From NCBI RefSeq assembly GCF_000282515.1, contig NZ_AKJD01000055.1, forward strand, positions 1-46,854: 46,854 nt of DNA, in the 5' to 3' direction. The DNA is from Pseudomonas sp. GM80 (GTDB lineage Bacteria; Pseudomonadota; Gammaproteobacteria; Pseudomonadales; Pseudomonadaceae). Positions 34,388 to 45,778 of the stretch are shown one piece after another. Under the pieces are notes generated by a model, which searched no databases, was not told the DNA's origin, and worked only from the letters and a program-made list of their open reading frames with translations. A program made the position numbers and the translations under genes. How positions within the stretch are numbered: position 1 is the first letter of the stretch; each line of letters opens with the position of its first letter.

Positions 34388-34391
34388 ATTT

Positions 34392-34916
34392 TCAATGAGC
34401 GATTTTGTGTTCGCGCAGGGTCACCGGGCCTGAGCGCTGTTCAATCGCCTGCTTCAATTCCTGGCGCAGACCGAGCATGAACGCTACTTCCGCCACCACA
34501 AACAGCGGCCCGACGATCAGCCCGCTGACGTCATCGACAAACGCCGGTTTACGCCCTTCGTAGTGATGCCCGACAAACTGGATCACCCAGCCGATCACAA
34601 ACATCGCCAGGCCGCTGCTCAGCCAGATCAGGGTGCTCTGCTGCGCCAGCGCATGCCCGGCCCAGACGGAAAGACCCATCAGCACGGTCATCAATACGCC
34701 GAGCTTCACTTCCAGTCTGAGGTAAAACCACGCCGAGGCCAGCGCCACGATAACGGCTGGAGATATCCACAACCCGCCCAGCGACCATTCCGGCCGCGAC
34801 AACAATACCGCGACGGCCACCACGATCAGCGGAATGCCGATAAAGTGGCTGGCGATGTTGCGCGGATCACGGTGGTAGGCGGCGTATTGACTGAGATGGT
34901 CGACGAGGCTTTTCAT
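34392..34916 (-). CDS. Mpo1/DUF962-family membrane protein
   Basis: This 174-residue protein has the DUF962 start SLVDHLSQYAAYHRDPRNIASHFIGIPLIV and four to five membrane segments. VIQFVGHHYEGRKPAFVDD carries the second conserved histidine pair. The yeast relative Mpo1 is an iron-dependent dioxygenase in 2-hydroxy fatty acid alpha-oxidation; function in Pseudomonas is unproven. I chose the ATG at 34916 because GGAGGA lies upstream, and an in-frame start 90 bases earlier is rejected. It is divergent from the Crp/Fnr gene with 84 bp between. Confidence 0.82.
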   Translation of the reverse strand: MKSLVDHLSQYAAYHRDPRNIASHFIGIPLIVVAVAVLLSRPEWSLGGLWISPAVIVALASAWFYLRLEVKLGVLMTVLMGLSVWAGHALAQQSTLIWLSSGLAMFVIGWVIQFVGHHYEGRKPAFVDDVSGLIVGPLFVVAEVAFMLGLRQELKQAIEQRSGPVTLREHKIAH

Positions 34917-35000
34917 TGTTGTTCCTCCGTTAGGGTTGATCGCATCATCCCTCGGGATCAGGGTTCGCTCTGTCAGGCAGGCGACAATCCAGGAGTGTTT

Positions 35001-35678
35001 ATGCAAATACGTTCACGGCTGATAAGCGGCCAGTGGTTCAGCCATCTGCCGGCATCCTTTCAGGATAGCCTGCTGGCGGCGGCCCGGGAGCGGCGGCTGA
35101 CGGCGGGGCAACGGTTGTTCCAGCGCGGCGACGCGCCGTGCGGTTTGTACGCGGTGCTCGAGGGTGCGGTGCGCATTGGCGCGGTGAGCGAGCAGGGCAA
35201 GGAGGCGTTGTTGAGTCTGGTGGAGGCGCCGCACTGGTTCGGCGAAATCTGCCTGTTCGATGGTCAGCCGCGCACCCATGATGCGTATGCAGTCGGGCCG
35301 TGTACGCTGCTGAATATCCCGCAGGCAACGATGCTGAAACTGCTCGAAGAACAGCCGCTGTACTGGCGACATCTGGCGCTGCTGATGAGCCACAAACTGC
35401 GCCTGGCCTTTATCAATCTGGAACAACTGAGCTTGCTGCCGGCCCCGGCGCGTCTGGCCCATCGCTTGCTGATGATTGCCGAAGGTTACGGCGAACTCGA
35501 CGCGCCGCGCCGAGTGCTGCAGCTGCCGCAGGAGCAACTGGCGTCGATGCTGTCGCTGTCGCGGCAGACCACCAACCAGATCCTCAAGGATTTGCAGGGA
35601 CAGGGAATTATCGGCCTCGGGTACGGCGAGATCGAAATCCTCGACGCCGCACGATTGCGCGCCCTGGCCACGATCTAA
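35001..35678 (+). CDS. Crp/Fnr-family transcription regulator
   Basis: This 225-residue protein has a cyclic-nucleotide-type beta-barrel at about 15-125 (LFQRGDAPCGLYAVLEGAVRIGAVSEQGKEALLSLVEAPHWFGEICLFDG), a dimerisation helix and a winged helix (LPQEQLASMLSLSRQTTNQILKDLQGQGIIGL) for DNA binding. It has no cysteine cluster of Fnr/Anr, so it does not sense oxygen by Fe-S. The ligand is unknown. The ATG at 35001 follows AGGAG by five bases. Its neighbour on the other strand, the Mpo1-like gene, may be a target. Confidence 0.87.
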   Translation: MQIRSRLISGQWFSHLPASFQDSLLAAARERRLTAGQRLFQRGDAPCGLYAVLEGAVRIGAVSEQGKEALLSLVEAPHWFGEICLFDGQPRTHDAYAVGPCTLLNIPQATMLKLLEEQPLYWRHLALLMSHKLRLAFINLEQLSLLPAPARLAHRLLMIAEGYGELDAPRRVLQLPQEQLASMLSLSRQTTNQILKDLQGQGIIGLGYGEIEILDAARLRALATI

Positions 35679-35713
35679 CGGCGCCACATTCATCCACAGT
35701 GGAAACCCATACT

Positions 35714-35806
35714 TGTGGCGAGGGGATTTATCCCCGCTGGGGCGCGCAGCGGCCCTGAAAAATGGGACTGCTGCGCAGTCCATCGGGGATAAATCCCCTC
35801 GCCACA
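35714..35806. repeat. REPIN, family A, copy 4
   Basis: TGTGGCGAGGGGATTTATCC and its exact complement (ending GCCACA at 35806) flank a centre with CTGCGCAG. It separates the convergent Crp/Fnr and hiuH genes. Confidence 0.88.
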
Positions 35807-35839
35807 GAGGCCAGTTCCAACAAAGGATCTGTGTTTATT

Positions 35840-36250
35840 TTACGAGCCGCGATAGGTCGAGAAGCCGTACGGGCTGAGCAGCAGCGGGATGTGGTAATGC
35901 TGATCGGTCTGTTTTACCTCGAAGATCACCGGGATCTCCGGGAAGAACGTGTCGTGCTTGACCTTCTTGAAGTACTCGCCGGTCTTGAACACCACGCGGT
36001 ATTCGCCCGCTTCAAAAGGCTGTTTGGCCGGGAACAGTTCGGCAATCCGCCCTTGTTCATTGGTTGTACCCTGAGCCAGAGGCTGCCAGTTCTCGCCGAC
36101 ATGTTTTTCCAGGGTCACGTTAATGCCCGGCGAAGGCAGGCCGTTTTCCAGATTGAGCACATGCACGCTCAACGGATTACCGGCGGCCAGCGCCAGGCTT
36201 GAAAAAGCACTCAGGCCGAGCGCGGCGAAAGTCATGCGCAAAGTATTCAT
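35840..36250 (-). CDS. hiuH: Periplasmic 5-hydroxyisourate hydrolase (transthyretin-like)
   Basis: This 136-residue protein has a 22-residue signal peptide (ending ALAAG), then the transthyretin-like fold: LSVHVLNLENGLPSPGINVTLEK, YRVVFKTGEYFKK, FFPEIPVIFEV, HYHIPLLLSPYG and the diagnostic C-terminal tetrapeptide YRGS. It hydrolyses 5-hydroxyisourate, the urate oxidation product. It closely resembles E. coli HiuH (YedX), which is likewise exported and lies next to hprRS. The ATG has AAGGAG eight bases upstream. It is probably co-transcribed with the GlcG-like gene 12 bp ahead. Confidence 0.93.
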   Translation of the reverse strand: MNTLRMTFAALGLSAFSSLALAAGNPLSVHVLNLENGLPSPGINVTLEKHVGENWQPLAQGTTNEQGRIAELFPAKQPFEAGEYRVVFKTGEYFKKVKHDTFFPEIPVIFEVKQTDQHYHIPLLLSPYGFSTYRGS

Positions 36251-36262
36251 CGATGCATCTCC

Positions 36263-36748
36263 TTATTGGGAACGGGTAGTGGCCAGACCGGCCTTCTCGG
36301 CCGCCTTGATTGCACAGTTTTCGTCTTGCTCGCCGCCGCCGGAACCGGCCACGCCCATCGCACCGACCAGTTCATCAGCCGCGAACAGCGGAATACCGCC
36401 GCCAAGCAGCAGCAATTCGTCGAGGGTGTTGAGGTTTGCCGTTTCCGGATTGCTGCGAGCGCGTTCGGCAAACAAACGAGTGGCGGTTTTGGTCGACAGC
36501 GCGGTGTACGCCTTGCGCTGGCTGGCAGCGGTGTTGTGCGAGCCGACGCCATCGCCGCGCAGGGTCACCAGCAGATTGCCGCCACGGTCGAGCACCGACA
36601 CTGTGCCGGTGCAATTGCTCATCGCTGTGTCGGCGAGCAGGCGTGCAGTTTTCAGGTCGAGGTCGGCGTGACGTGGCAGTTCAGGGCTGGCGACAGCCGC
36701 GCCACTGAGGCCGATCATCAGGCTTGCAACGAAGTATTTGACGGTCAT
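36263..36748 (-). CDS. GlcG/HbpS-family protein, exported
   Basis: This 161-residue protein has a signal peptide (MTVKYFVASLMIGLSGAAVAS) and a GlcG/PduO-C/HbpS domain: LDLKTARLLADTAMSNC, VSVLDRGGNLLVTLRGDG, SQRKAYTAL and GGGIPLFAADELVGAMGVAGSGG. Relatives include haem-binding HbpS, which signals redox stress to a two-component system, and small proteins of glycolate operons. It is the first gene of the unit with hiuH and is divergent from hprR across 135 bp holding the palindromic box. A role in periplasmic oxidative stress follows from context only. Confidence 0.85.
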   Translation of the reverse strand: MTVKYFVASLMIGLSGAAVASPELPRHADLDLKTARLLADTAMSNCTGTVSVLDRGGNLLVTLRGDGVGSHNTAASQRKAYTALSTKTATRLFAERARSNPETANLNTLDELLLLGGGIPLFAADELVGAMGVAGSGGGEQDENCAIKAAEKAGLATTRSQ

Positions 36749-36814
36749 GGGCAGGCTCCAAAAGCTGAGGTCGCCACCTTAATCGCCGGTCTTCGTCAGA
36801 ACCTCGTCAGTCTG

Positions 36815-36830
36815 ATTACAAGTTTGTAAT
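36815..36830. promoter_or_regulatory. HprR-box-like operator
   Basis: ATTACAA (36815-36821), spacer GT, TTGTAAT (36824-36830) is a perfect palindrome centred between the divergent glcG-like/hiuH unit and hprR. It matches the E. coli HprR/CusR-type box as I remember it (CATTACAA..TTGTAATG). Position suggests control of both directions. Confidence 0.8.
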
Positions 36831-36883
36831 GGGCAACGCCGCCTAAGGCGCCTAGCCTGTGTGCCTATCAATCGAGGTGTGCC

Positions 36884-37564
36884 ATGCGTTTGCTGGTCGT
36901 AGAAGATGAAGCCAAAACCGCAAATTTCCTCGCCAAAGGCCTGGGCGAGTCGGGTTTTGCCGTGGACGTGGCGCTCAACGGTCTCGATGGGCGCTACTTT
37001 ATCGAGCAGCAGGAATATGACCTGATCATCCTCGACGTGATGCTCCCCGGTCTCAATGGCTGGCAATTGCTGCAGCTGATCCGCCAGCGCGGCGCCACGC
37101 CGGTGCTGTTCCTGACGGCCAAGGACGCCATTGAAGACCGCGTGCGCGGCCTCGAACTGGGCGCCGACGATTACTTGCTCAAACCCTTCGCCTTCGCCGA
37201 ACTGCTCGCGCGCGTGCGCACCTTGCTGCGCCGCGGGCCGATGCGCGAAGCCGAGTCGTACAGCATCGCCGATCTGGAAATCGACGTGCTGCGCCGCCGC
37301 GTCAGCCGTGGTGGCCAGCGCATCGCCCTGACCAACAAGGAATTCGCCCTGCTGCAATTGCTCGCCAGTCGCCAGGGCGAAGTGCTGTCGCGCACGCTGA
37401 TTGCTTCGCAGGTGTGGAACCTGAATTTCGACAGCGACACCAACATGGTCGAAGTCGCGGTGCGTCGTTTGCGCGCGAAAGTCGATGACCCGTACATGCC
37501 GAAACTGATCCACACCGTGCGCGGCGTCGGTTATCAGCTGGAAGCCCCTGACGATGCGCTCTAG
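36884..37564 (+). CDS. hprR: OmpR-type response regulator, HprR/CopR group
   Basis: This 226-residue protein has a receiver domain at 1-118 with Asp51 ([10 protein letters not shown]), TAKD and KPF. A winged-helix effector at about 130-220 carries [51 protein letters not shown] and [12 protein letters not shown]. It is close to E. coli HprR (YedW), and the neighbouring hiuH homologue and palindromic box support that over a copper regulator. The final 11 bp overlap the kinase gene, so the two are coupled. The signal in E. coli is hydrogen peroxide; here it is inferred. Confidence 0.85.
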   Translation: MRLLVVEDEAKTANFLAKGLGESGFAVDVALNGLDGRYFIEQQEYDLIILDVMLPGLNGWQLLQLIRQRGATPVLFLTAKDAIEDRVRGLELGADDYLLKPFAFAELLARVRTLLRRGPMREAESYSIADLEIDVLRRRVSRGGQRIALTNKEFALLQLLASRQGEVLSRTLIASQVWNLNFDSDTNMVEVAVRRLRAKVDDPYMPKLIHTVRGVGYQLEAPDDAL

Positions 37565-38939
37565 GTCGATCGCCTGGCGCCTGGCGCTGGCGTTCGCATT
37601 GGTTTGCGCTTTGGTGCTGAGCGCGATTGGCGTGTTTCTCTATCGCTCGCTGGCCTCGGAAATCGCCTACCGCGACGACCTCGCGTTACTCGGTCGACTG
37701 GAGCAAGTGCGCGCCTTGCTCGCCGACAGCGACAGCCTGGGGGCTTTGCAGGCGCGACCACGTTTGTATCAGAACATGCTCGGCAATCTCGACAGCCTGT
37801 TGCTGGTGCGGCGTGCGGATGGGTCGAGCGTGATCGCGATCAATCCACGCCAACGCGAGTTGCCCGCACTGAACGCGATCCCCCGCGAGCAAACGCCACA
37901 GCGTCCCGATGTGCTCACGTGGCAAGCGCCGGACGGTGCCGGGCTGGCACTGTTGTCCGGCGAAGCGCAGGGGCCGAACGGCGAGCCACTGACGATCATC
38001 GCCGGCAAGGTGCTGAGCGAGCGCGAGCAGATGCTTGGCAGCTATCGCATGCGCTTGTATCTGTCGGTTGGCCTCGGTGCGTTGCTCGCTTTTGCCTTGG
38101 GCTTGCTGTTGCTGCGCCGGGGCCTGCAACCGCTGCGTCAGTTGAGCGAAGCAGTGCGCGGCATCGACCTGCGCAGCCTCGACCAACGCCTGCCCGCCAA
38201 TGGCACGCCCGCCGAACTGCTTGAACCAGTGCAGGCACTCAACGGCATGCTCGCGCGTCTGGACGACAGCGTGCAGCGCCTGTCGCAGTTCTCCGCCGAC
38301 CTCGCCCACGAAATCCGCACGCCACTGCACACTTTGCTGGCGAGCAACGGCCAGGCGCTGAATCACCCGCGCAGCACCGAGGAATATCAGGAAGTGCTGG
38401 CCTCGAACATGGAAGAGTTCGAACGGCTCAAGCGCATGGCGGAAAACTTGATGTTCCTTGCCCGTGCCGAACAGGCCGAGCGAGCGCTCAATCTGCAAAC
38501 CCTGGATTTGCCCAGCGTTGGCGGTGAGCTGTGTGATTATTTTGAAGCGTTGGCGGATGACCGGGATCTGCGGCTGGACAATCAACTGCACGGTGAGTTG
38601 CTTGCTGATCAACAGTTGTTGCAACGGGCGCTCGGCAATCTGTTGGCCAATGCCGTGCGCCACGCCGATCAAGGATCGGTGATCAGTTTGCGTCGCCGGG
38701 ACGAGGCGGGTGCGTGCTGGTTGCAAGTGCACAACCATGGCCCGGCGATTGCGCAGGAGCATCTGAGCAAGCTGTTCGACCGCTTCTACCGCGTCGATCC
38801 TTCACGGGCAGAACCGGGGGATTCGGGTGGGTTGGGGCTAGCGATCGTGCAGTCGATCATGCAACTGCATGGGGGACAGGTGCGGGTGATTAGTGATGCT
38901 GACGGCACTGTTTTTGAGCTGGGGTTTGTGGTGAATTAA
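37554..38939 (+). CDS. hprS: Sensor histidine kinase, HprS/heavy-metal group
   Basis: This 461-residue membrane kinase has a first segment at about 8-28, a periplasmic region to about 160, a second segment at about 165-185, HAMP, then HisKA with His252 in [14 protein letters not shown]. The ATPase has an N-box [13 protein letters not shown] and G-boxes [13 protein letters not shown]. It belongs to the CusS/HprS family. In E. coli HprS a cysteine in the sensor part is important for peroxide sensing; I see no Cys in the periplasmic region here, so the sensing mode may differ. It lies in an operon with hprR. Confidence 0.85.
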   Translation: MRSRSIAWRLALAFALVCALVLSAIGVFLYRSLASEIAYRDDLALLGRLEQVRALLADSDSLGALQARPRLYQNMLGNLDSLLLVRRADGSSVIAINPRQRELPALNAIPREQTPQRPDVLTWQAPDGAGLALLSGEAQGPNGEPLTIIAGKVLSEREQMLGSYRMRLYLSVGLGALLAFALGLLLLRRGLQPLRQLSEAVRGIDLRSLDQRLPANGTPAELLEPVQALNGMLARLDDSVQRLSQFSADLAHEIRTPLHTLLASNGQALNHPRSTEEYQEVLASNMEEFERLKRMAENLMFLARAEQAERALNLQTLDLPSVGGELCDYFEALADDRDLRLDNQLHGELLADQQLLQRALGNLLANAVRHADQGSVISLRRRDEAGACWLQVHNHGPAIAQEHLSKLFDRFYRVDPSRAEPGDSGGLGLAIVQSIMQLHGGQVRVISDADGTVFELGFVVN

Positions 38940-38943
38940 AGGA

Positions 38944-39017
38944 CGCTATCGCGAGCAGGCTCACTCCTACAGTTGGAATGCGTTCCTCCTGTAGGAGTGA
39001 GCCTGCTCGCGATGGCG
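38944..39017. repeat. REP pair, family C (TCGCGAGCAGGCTCACTCC)
   Basis: The left arm CGCTATCGCGAGCAGGCTCA...CCTAC and right arm GTAGGAGTGAGCCTGCTCGC are near-perfect complements about 27 bp long with a 20-base loop. It lies between the convergent hprS and araC-type genes and may act as a terminator. Confidence 0.9.
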
Positions 39018-39042
39018 CCAGATCAGACAACCCGGTTCTGGA

Positions 39043-40047
39043 TCAACGCAACCCATCACGAAACTGCCCCGGCGTCATCCCCGTCCAGCGCTTGAAGGCG
39101 CGGCTGAAGCTGCTGGTATCAGCGAACCCGAGCAGGTAGCTCACTTCACTCAATGAACACTGCGGATCGCGCAGGTGCAGCAGCGCCAGATTCTCGCGGC
39201 TCTCGTTCAACAACGTATCAAAGCGACAACCCTCATCCGCCAGATGCCGTTGCAAGCTGCGCAAGCTCAAATGCAACGCCTGGGCAATCCGTTCTGCGCT
39301 CGGCTCACCTTCCGGCAGTTGTTCTTCAATGGCATCGCGCACCTTGCGCTCCCAGGTCAGCGGCTGGAGTTGGGCCATCGTGCGTTTGAGTACTGTTTCA
39401 TTGTGTTCGGCGAGTTCCGGGTTGGCGTCGTCGAGGTGGCTGTCGAAGTCGGCGAGGGCGAATTCCAGGCGATCCTCGGCGCAGCCGAAATGCACCGGGG
39501 CGCGAAAGACTTTGTGCCATTGGTGCGCATCGCTCGGTTCCGGGCGGCGCAGGTAAACCGCCAGCGGCGCGTAATCACGGCCGAGCCGATTGCGGCAGGT
39601 GCGCACGTAGATCGCGGTGAAGGCGTCGATGGCTTCGAAGGCCGGCGCCGGATTGCCTGACGGAATTTTCAGACGAAATTGATAGCGGTCATCGCTGCGG
39701 CTCAGTTCCAGTTCCAGCGCATCGCTGACCACCGGGTGATAACGCACGATGCGCTCGAACACCTCGCGCAAACTGCCGCTGGCCACCAGCGCATAACCGA
39801 GGGCATGGAACGTGGTCGGGCTGACGAATCGCGACACGCGCAAACCAATCGCCGGGTCGCCGCTGACCTGCACGGCAATTTCCCACAGGCGCGTGGTGCC
39901 GGAGAGCGGATAGCGCGCGTTGGGGTCGTCCATCAAATTGGGGTCGAGTCCGGCCTGTTGGCACAGGGCAATGCTGTCCAGCCCCAGCGCATCGAGTTGT
40001 TTGCGCAAGGCACGGGTCCAACTGGCGAGGGAGGTCGGTTCCTTCAT
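39043..40047 (-). CDS. AraC-family transcription regulator
   Basis: This 334-residue protein has an N-terminal arabinose-binding-type domain of the OruR/VirF-like class (about 20-210, GLDPNLMDDPNARYPLSGTTRLWEIAVQVSGDPAIGLRV) and a C-terminal double helix-turn-helix (about 235-334, SAERIAQALHLSLRSLQRHLADEGCRFDTLLNESRENLALLHLRDPQCSLSEVSYLLGFADTSSFSRAFKRWTGMTPGQFR). The effector is unknown. It is divergent from the desaturase gene with 100 bp between, so it is the probable local regulator. Confidence 0.88.
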   Translation of the reverse strand: MKEPTSLASWTRALRKQLDALGLDSIALCQQAGLDPNLMDDPNARYPLSGTTRLWEIAVQVSGDPAIGLRVSRFVSPTTFHALGYALVASGSLREVFERIVRYHPVVSDALELELSRSDDRYQFRLKIPSGNPAPAFEAIDAFTAIYVRTCRNRLGRDYAPLAVYLRRPEPSDAHQWHKVFRAPVHFGCAEDRLEFALADFDSHLDDANPELAEHNETVLKRTMAQLQPLTWERKVRDAIEEQLPEGEPSAERIAQALHLSLRSLQRHLADEGCRFDTLLNESRENLALLHLRDPQCSLSEVSYLLGFADTSSFSRAFKRWTGMTPGQFRDGLR

Positions 40048-40147
40048 GCTGATTGGCGCTTCCGGTCAACAGGTTGGCGTTCTCGGCTACCGCGATTCAA
40101 GCCCCGGCGAGGCACGATGCGAACATCATAAACCCGAGGATGGAAGC

Positions 40148-41221
40148 ATGGACGGTACTTCTGCAAGTCCCCAGCGACACAATGCGGCCCAGCGATCAGC
40201 ACATATTCGCCAAGTGGTGCTGGCCAAAGGCGTTGAATTGCGTGAGCGCTACCCGATTCTCCAGCATCAGGACGCGCTGGGGGCGGGGATTCTGGCGTTT
40301 GCCCTGATCGGGATGGTTGGCTCGGCGACGCTGTACATCACGGGCCACATGGCGTGGTGGGCGTGCCTGTTGCTCAACGCGTTTTTCGCTTCGCTGACCC
40401 ATGAGCTGGAGCACGACCTGATCCACAGCATGTATTTCCGCAAGCAGCGCGTGCCGCACAATTTGATGATGGGCCTGGTGTGGCTGGCGCGGCCGAGCAC
40501 GATCAATCCGTGGATTCGTCGGCATCTGCACCTCAATCACCACAAGGTTTCCGGCACCGAAACCGATATGGAAGAACGCGCGATCACCAACGGCGAGCCG
40601 TGGGGTTTTGCGCGTTTGCTGATGGTCGGCGACAACGTGATGTCGGCGTTTATCCGCATGCTGCGAGCCAAAACCTGGGCGCACAAGTTCAGCATCATCA
40701 AACGCACGTTGAAGGTCTACGCGCCGCTGGCGCTGGTGCATTGGGGCGCGTGGTATGTGTTTCTCGGTTTCCATGCGGCCAATGGCATCGCGTACCTGCT
40801 GGGCGCACCGATCGAATGGTCAGCGACGACGTTGTCGGTGATGCAGGTGATTGATATTGCGGCCGTGGTGATCATCGGCCCAAATGTATTGCGCACGTTC
40901 TGCCTGCACTTCATCAGCTCGAACATGCATTACTACGGGGACGTTGAACTGGGCAATGTGCTGCAACAGTGCCAGGTGTTGAACCCTTGGTGGTTGTGGC
41001 CGTTGCAGGCGTTCTGCTTCAACTTTGGCAGCAGTCACGGGATTCATCATTTTGTGGTGAAGGAGCCGTTTTATATCCGCCAGATGACCGTGCCGGTGGC
41101 GCATAAGGTGATGCGCGAGATGGGCGTGAGGTTTAATGATTTTGGCACGTTTGGGCGGGCGAACCGGTTTGTTCGCAAAGATGCGGTTGCGCAGGAAGAG
41201 GTGCGTACAGCTCAGGCTTGA
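40148..41221 (+). CDS. Membrane fatty acid desaturase/AlkB-like di-iron protein
   Basis: This 357-residue membrane protein has three histidine clusters of the desaturase-hydroxylase superfamily: HELEHDLIHS near 83-92, HLHLNHH near 120 and HGIHH near 297. Four or more membrane segments are seen (e.g. LGAGILAFALIGMVGSATLYI, WACLLLNAFFASL). The di-iron centre would oxidise an alkyl or acyl chain with O2. It is different from the desA-type enzyme at 22118-23299. The ATG at 40148 has GAGGA about eight bases upstream. An AraC regulator is divergent. Substrate and position of the double bond or hydroxyl are unknown. Confidence 0.82.
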   Translation: MDGTSASPQRHNAAQRSAHIRQVVLAKGVELRERYPILQHQDALGAGILAFALIGMVGSATLYITGHMAWWACLLLNAFFASLTHELEHDLIHSMYFRKQRVPHNLMMGLVWLARPSTINPWIRRHLHLNHHKVSGTETDMEERAITNGEPWGFARLLMVGDNVMSAFIRMLRAKTWAHKFSIIKRTLKVYAPLALVHWGAWYVFLGFHAANGIAYLLGAPIEWSATTLSVMQVIDIAAVVIIGPNVLRTFCLHFISSNMHYYGDVELGNVLQQCQVLNPWWLWPLQAFCFNFGSSHGIHHFVVKEPFYIRQMTVPVAHKVMREMGVRFNDFGTFGRANRFVRKDAVAQEEVRTAQA

Positions 41222-41240
41222 AGGTTGAATTTGAGGGCCT

Positions 41241-41335
41241 CATCGCTGGCAAGCCAGCTCCCACAGGTTTTATGTCATTCATTGGTTTTGTGAACGGCAT
41301 CGCACCCTGTGGGAGCTGGCTTGCCAGCGATAGCG
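41241..41335. repeat. REP pair, family D (CATCGCTGGCAAGCCAGCTCCC)
   Basis: CATCGCTGGCAAGCCAGCTC...ACAGG and CCTGTGGGAGCTGGCTTGCC...CGATAGCG are an inverted pair with a 38-base centre between the convergent desaturase and atsA genes. Confidence 0.88.
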
Positions 41336-41350
41336 TTATACCAGGCACGC

Positions 41351-43787
<2,437 letters not shown>

Positions 43788-43791
<4 letters not shown>

Positions 43792-45386
43792 GCGTGTCTC
43801 CAGCGGGTCGCGCGAATTTCCAGGCGTTGGCCAATGAGGTTGAGCAGGGCGCCGGTCAAGCCGACGAGGAGCATGCCGGCCATGATCAGGTCCATGCGCA
43901 GCAGTTGTTGTGCGCCGATCATCTGGCTGCCGATGCCGCCATTCGACGGCATGAAATATTCGGCGCCGATGGTGCCGAGCCAGGCGTAGATCAGGCTCAG
44001 CCGGAGGCCGGCGAAAATCCCCGGCGCGGCGCCCGGCAGCACCAGGCGGCGCAGGCGCTGGCCGAGGCTCAGGCGCAGCACTTGCGCGGCTTCGTTGAGT
44101 TGCGGCGAGAGGTTGGCGACGCTGCGCTGGGTGGCGATGAATAGCGGAAAGAAAGCGGCGAGGGCGACGAATACCCACTTCGCCAGTTCACCGAGACCGA
44201 ACCACGCGGTGAGCAATGGCACCCAGGCGAAGATGGCAATCTGGCGCAGGGCGGCGAGGGTCGGGCCGAGCAGTCTTTCACTGGTGCGCGACAGACCCAG
44301 CAGCAAGCCAAGGGCGAAACCGAGTCCACCACCCAACAGCAAACCACCAAGGGTACGCCCCAGGCTCAGCGCCATGCCGCTGATCAGCGTGCCGTCGAGC
44401 AAGCCATCCCACGTGGTGCTCAACACGGCCAATGGGCTGACCAGAATATTGGCGTCGACCCACTGCTGATCGTTGGCCAGTTGCCACAGTGCCAGCAAAC
44501 CGAGTGGCAACAGCCACGGTTGCAGACGCTGCCAGCCTTGATAACGCGGGCCACGACGAATTTCAGCAGTGGCCGGGTGCGGCCAGTGCACCAGTTTTCG
44601 GTCCAGCAGGCCGATGCCGCGATCCATCGCCACGCCGATCACACCGATGACCACAATGCACACAAAGACGATGTCGAGCATGAACAGCTGGCGTGCCCAG
44701 ACCATCAGGTAACCGATGCCTTCACTGGAAGCGAGCAGCTCGACCGCCAGCAACGAGGTCCAGCCGGCCGCCAGCGCCAGACGCACGCCGGCCATGAATG
44801 CGGGGAGGGCGGCTGGCAGTACCAGTCGACGAATCAGCAGGTGCGGTGGCAGGCGCAAGACGGCGGCGGCTTCGCGCAATTTTGGCTGTGCATCGCGTAC
44901 GCCGACCAATGTATGCAAGGTCACCGGAACGACGATGGCTTTGATCAGCACCACCAGTTTCAGCACTTCGCCGATGCCGAAAAACACCATGAACAAGGGA
45001 ATCCACGCCAGCGTCGGCACCTGCGACAGACCGGCGAAGGTCGGGAAGATCAAGCGTTCAAGACGCGGACTGAAACCCAGCGCCGCCCCCAGTACCGCAC
45101 CGGCCGAAATCCCTGCGAGCAAACCCCAGAACAAGCGCTGCAGGCTGATCCAAAAATGGCTCCACAGCTCGCCATGCGCCAGCTCGACGGCGCTGTTCCA
45201 CACCAGTGATGGCGCGGGCAGGATCTGCTCGCTCATCCAGGCATTGCGCGCGGCCAGCCACCACAGGGCGAACAGACTGAGCGGCAGCAGCCATGGCAAC
45301 ACGCGTTGATTGATGCTGGGCCAGGTGCGTCGGCGTTTCAGCGGCGGCACCGGCAGCGGCAGGCTGAGCAAGGATTGACGGGCCAT
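43788..45386 (-). CDS. atsB: Fused double ABC permease for sulfate esters
   Basis: This 532-residue permease is about twice the usual 260-280 and contains two complete halves. The first EAA loop is LREAAAVLRLPPHLLIRRLVLPAALPAFMAG (about 170-200), and the second is LNEAAQVLRLSLGQRLRRLVLPGAAPGIFAG (about 435-465). Each half has five to six membrane segments, with a linker near 265-290. A single chain therefore replaces the SsuC dimer, as known for AtsB of Pseudomonas. GGAGG upstream of the ATG is an ideal ribosome site. It is divergent from atsR, with a 392-bp region between. Confidence 0.9.
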
Positions 45387-45430
45387 GGGTGACCTCCGTT
45401 GTCGGGTTGGATCGAGATCGAGTCAAGATC

Positions 45431-45506
45431 AAAAGATCGCAGCCTGCGGCAGCTCCTACATGGCATTGCGTTGCCCCTGCAGGAGCTGCCGAAGGCTGCG
45501 ATCTTT
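45431..45506. repeat. REP pair, family B, near the ats promoters
   Basis: AAAAGATCGCAGCCTGCGGC...CTAC and GCAGGAGCTGCCGAAGGCTG...CTTT form an inverted pair with a short centre. It sits about 45 bp upstream of the atsB start and well away from the atsR start. Confidence 0.9.
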
Positions 45507-45604
45507 AGCGGCATTAGCTAAAAACAAATGGTTATAACAAACCTGATAAAGATTCATTTGAGAGATAAGCGAGGCCATTTAAGGCCTCCAGCCCATGCGC
45601 ATCC

Positions 45605-45723
45605 AATGCATTCGAAGAATATTTTCGATGCTGTTAATGCATACGCCGCCGCAAGCCCCGATATGCCTTGCTTAGCTCAAAAAGCTATAAAAATGTGAAT
45701 TTATAGTATTTAAGTGAATGCAT
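45605..45723 (+). promoter_or_regulatory. atsR upstream region with repeated AATGCAT
   Basis: AATGCATT (45605-45612), AATGCAT (45636-45642) and AATGCAT (45717-45723) recur, and the first two bracket a smaller CATTCGAA...TTTCGATG inverted repeat. The A/T-rich stretch near 45680-45710 (TATAGTATT) could hold the -10 region. The whole divergent gap 45387-45778 contains these, the REP pair and no gene. A sulfur regulator such as CysB could bind here; that is inference. Confidence 0.4.
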
Positions 45724-45778
45724 CGCTTCAGCCTACTTTCGGTTCCTCAACGCCCGTCGTGATCAAGGAGCCGCACCC

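Noticed and set aside
36884..38939. Copper-resistance regulator pair (CopRS)
   Set aside because: No copper genes are adjacent, while hiuH and the ATTACAA..TTGTAAT box point to the HprRS type; the families are close, so some doubt remains.
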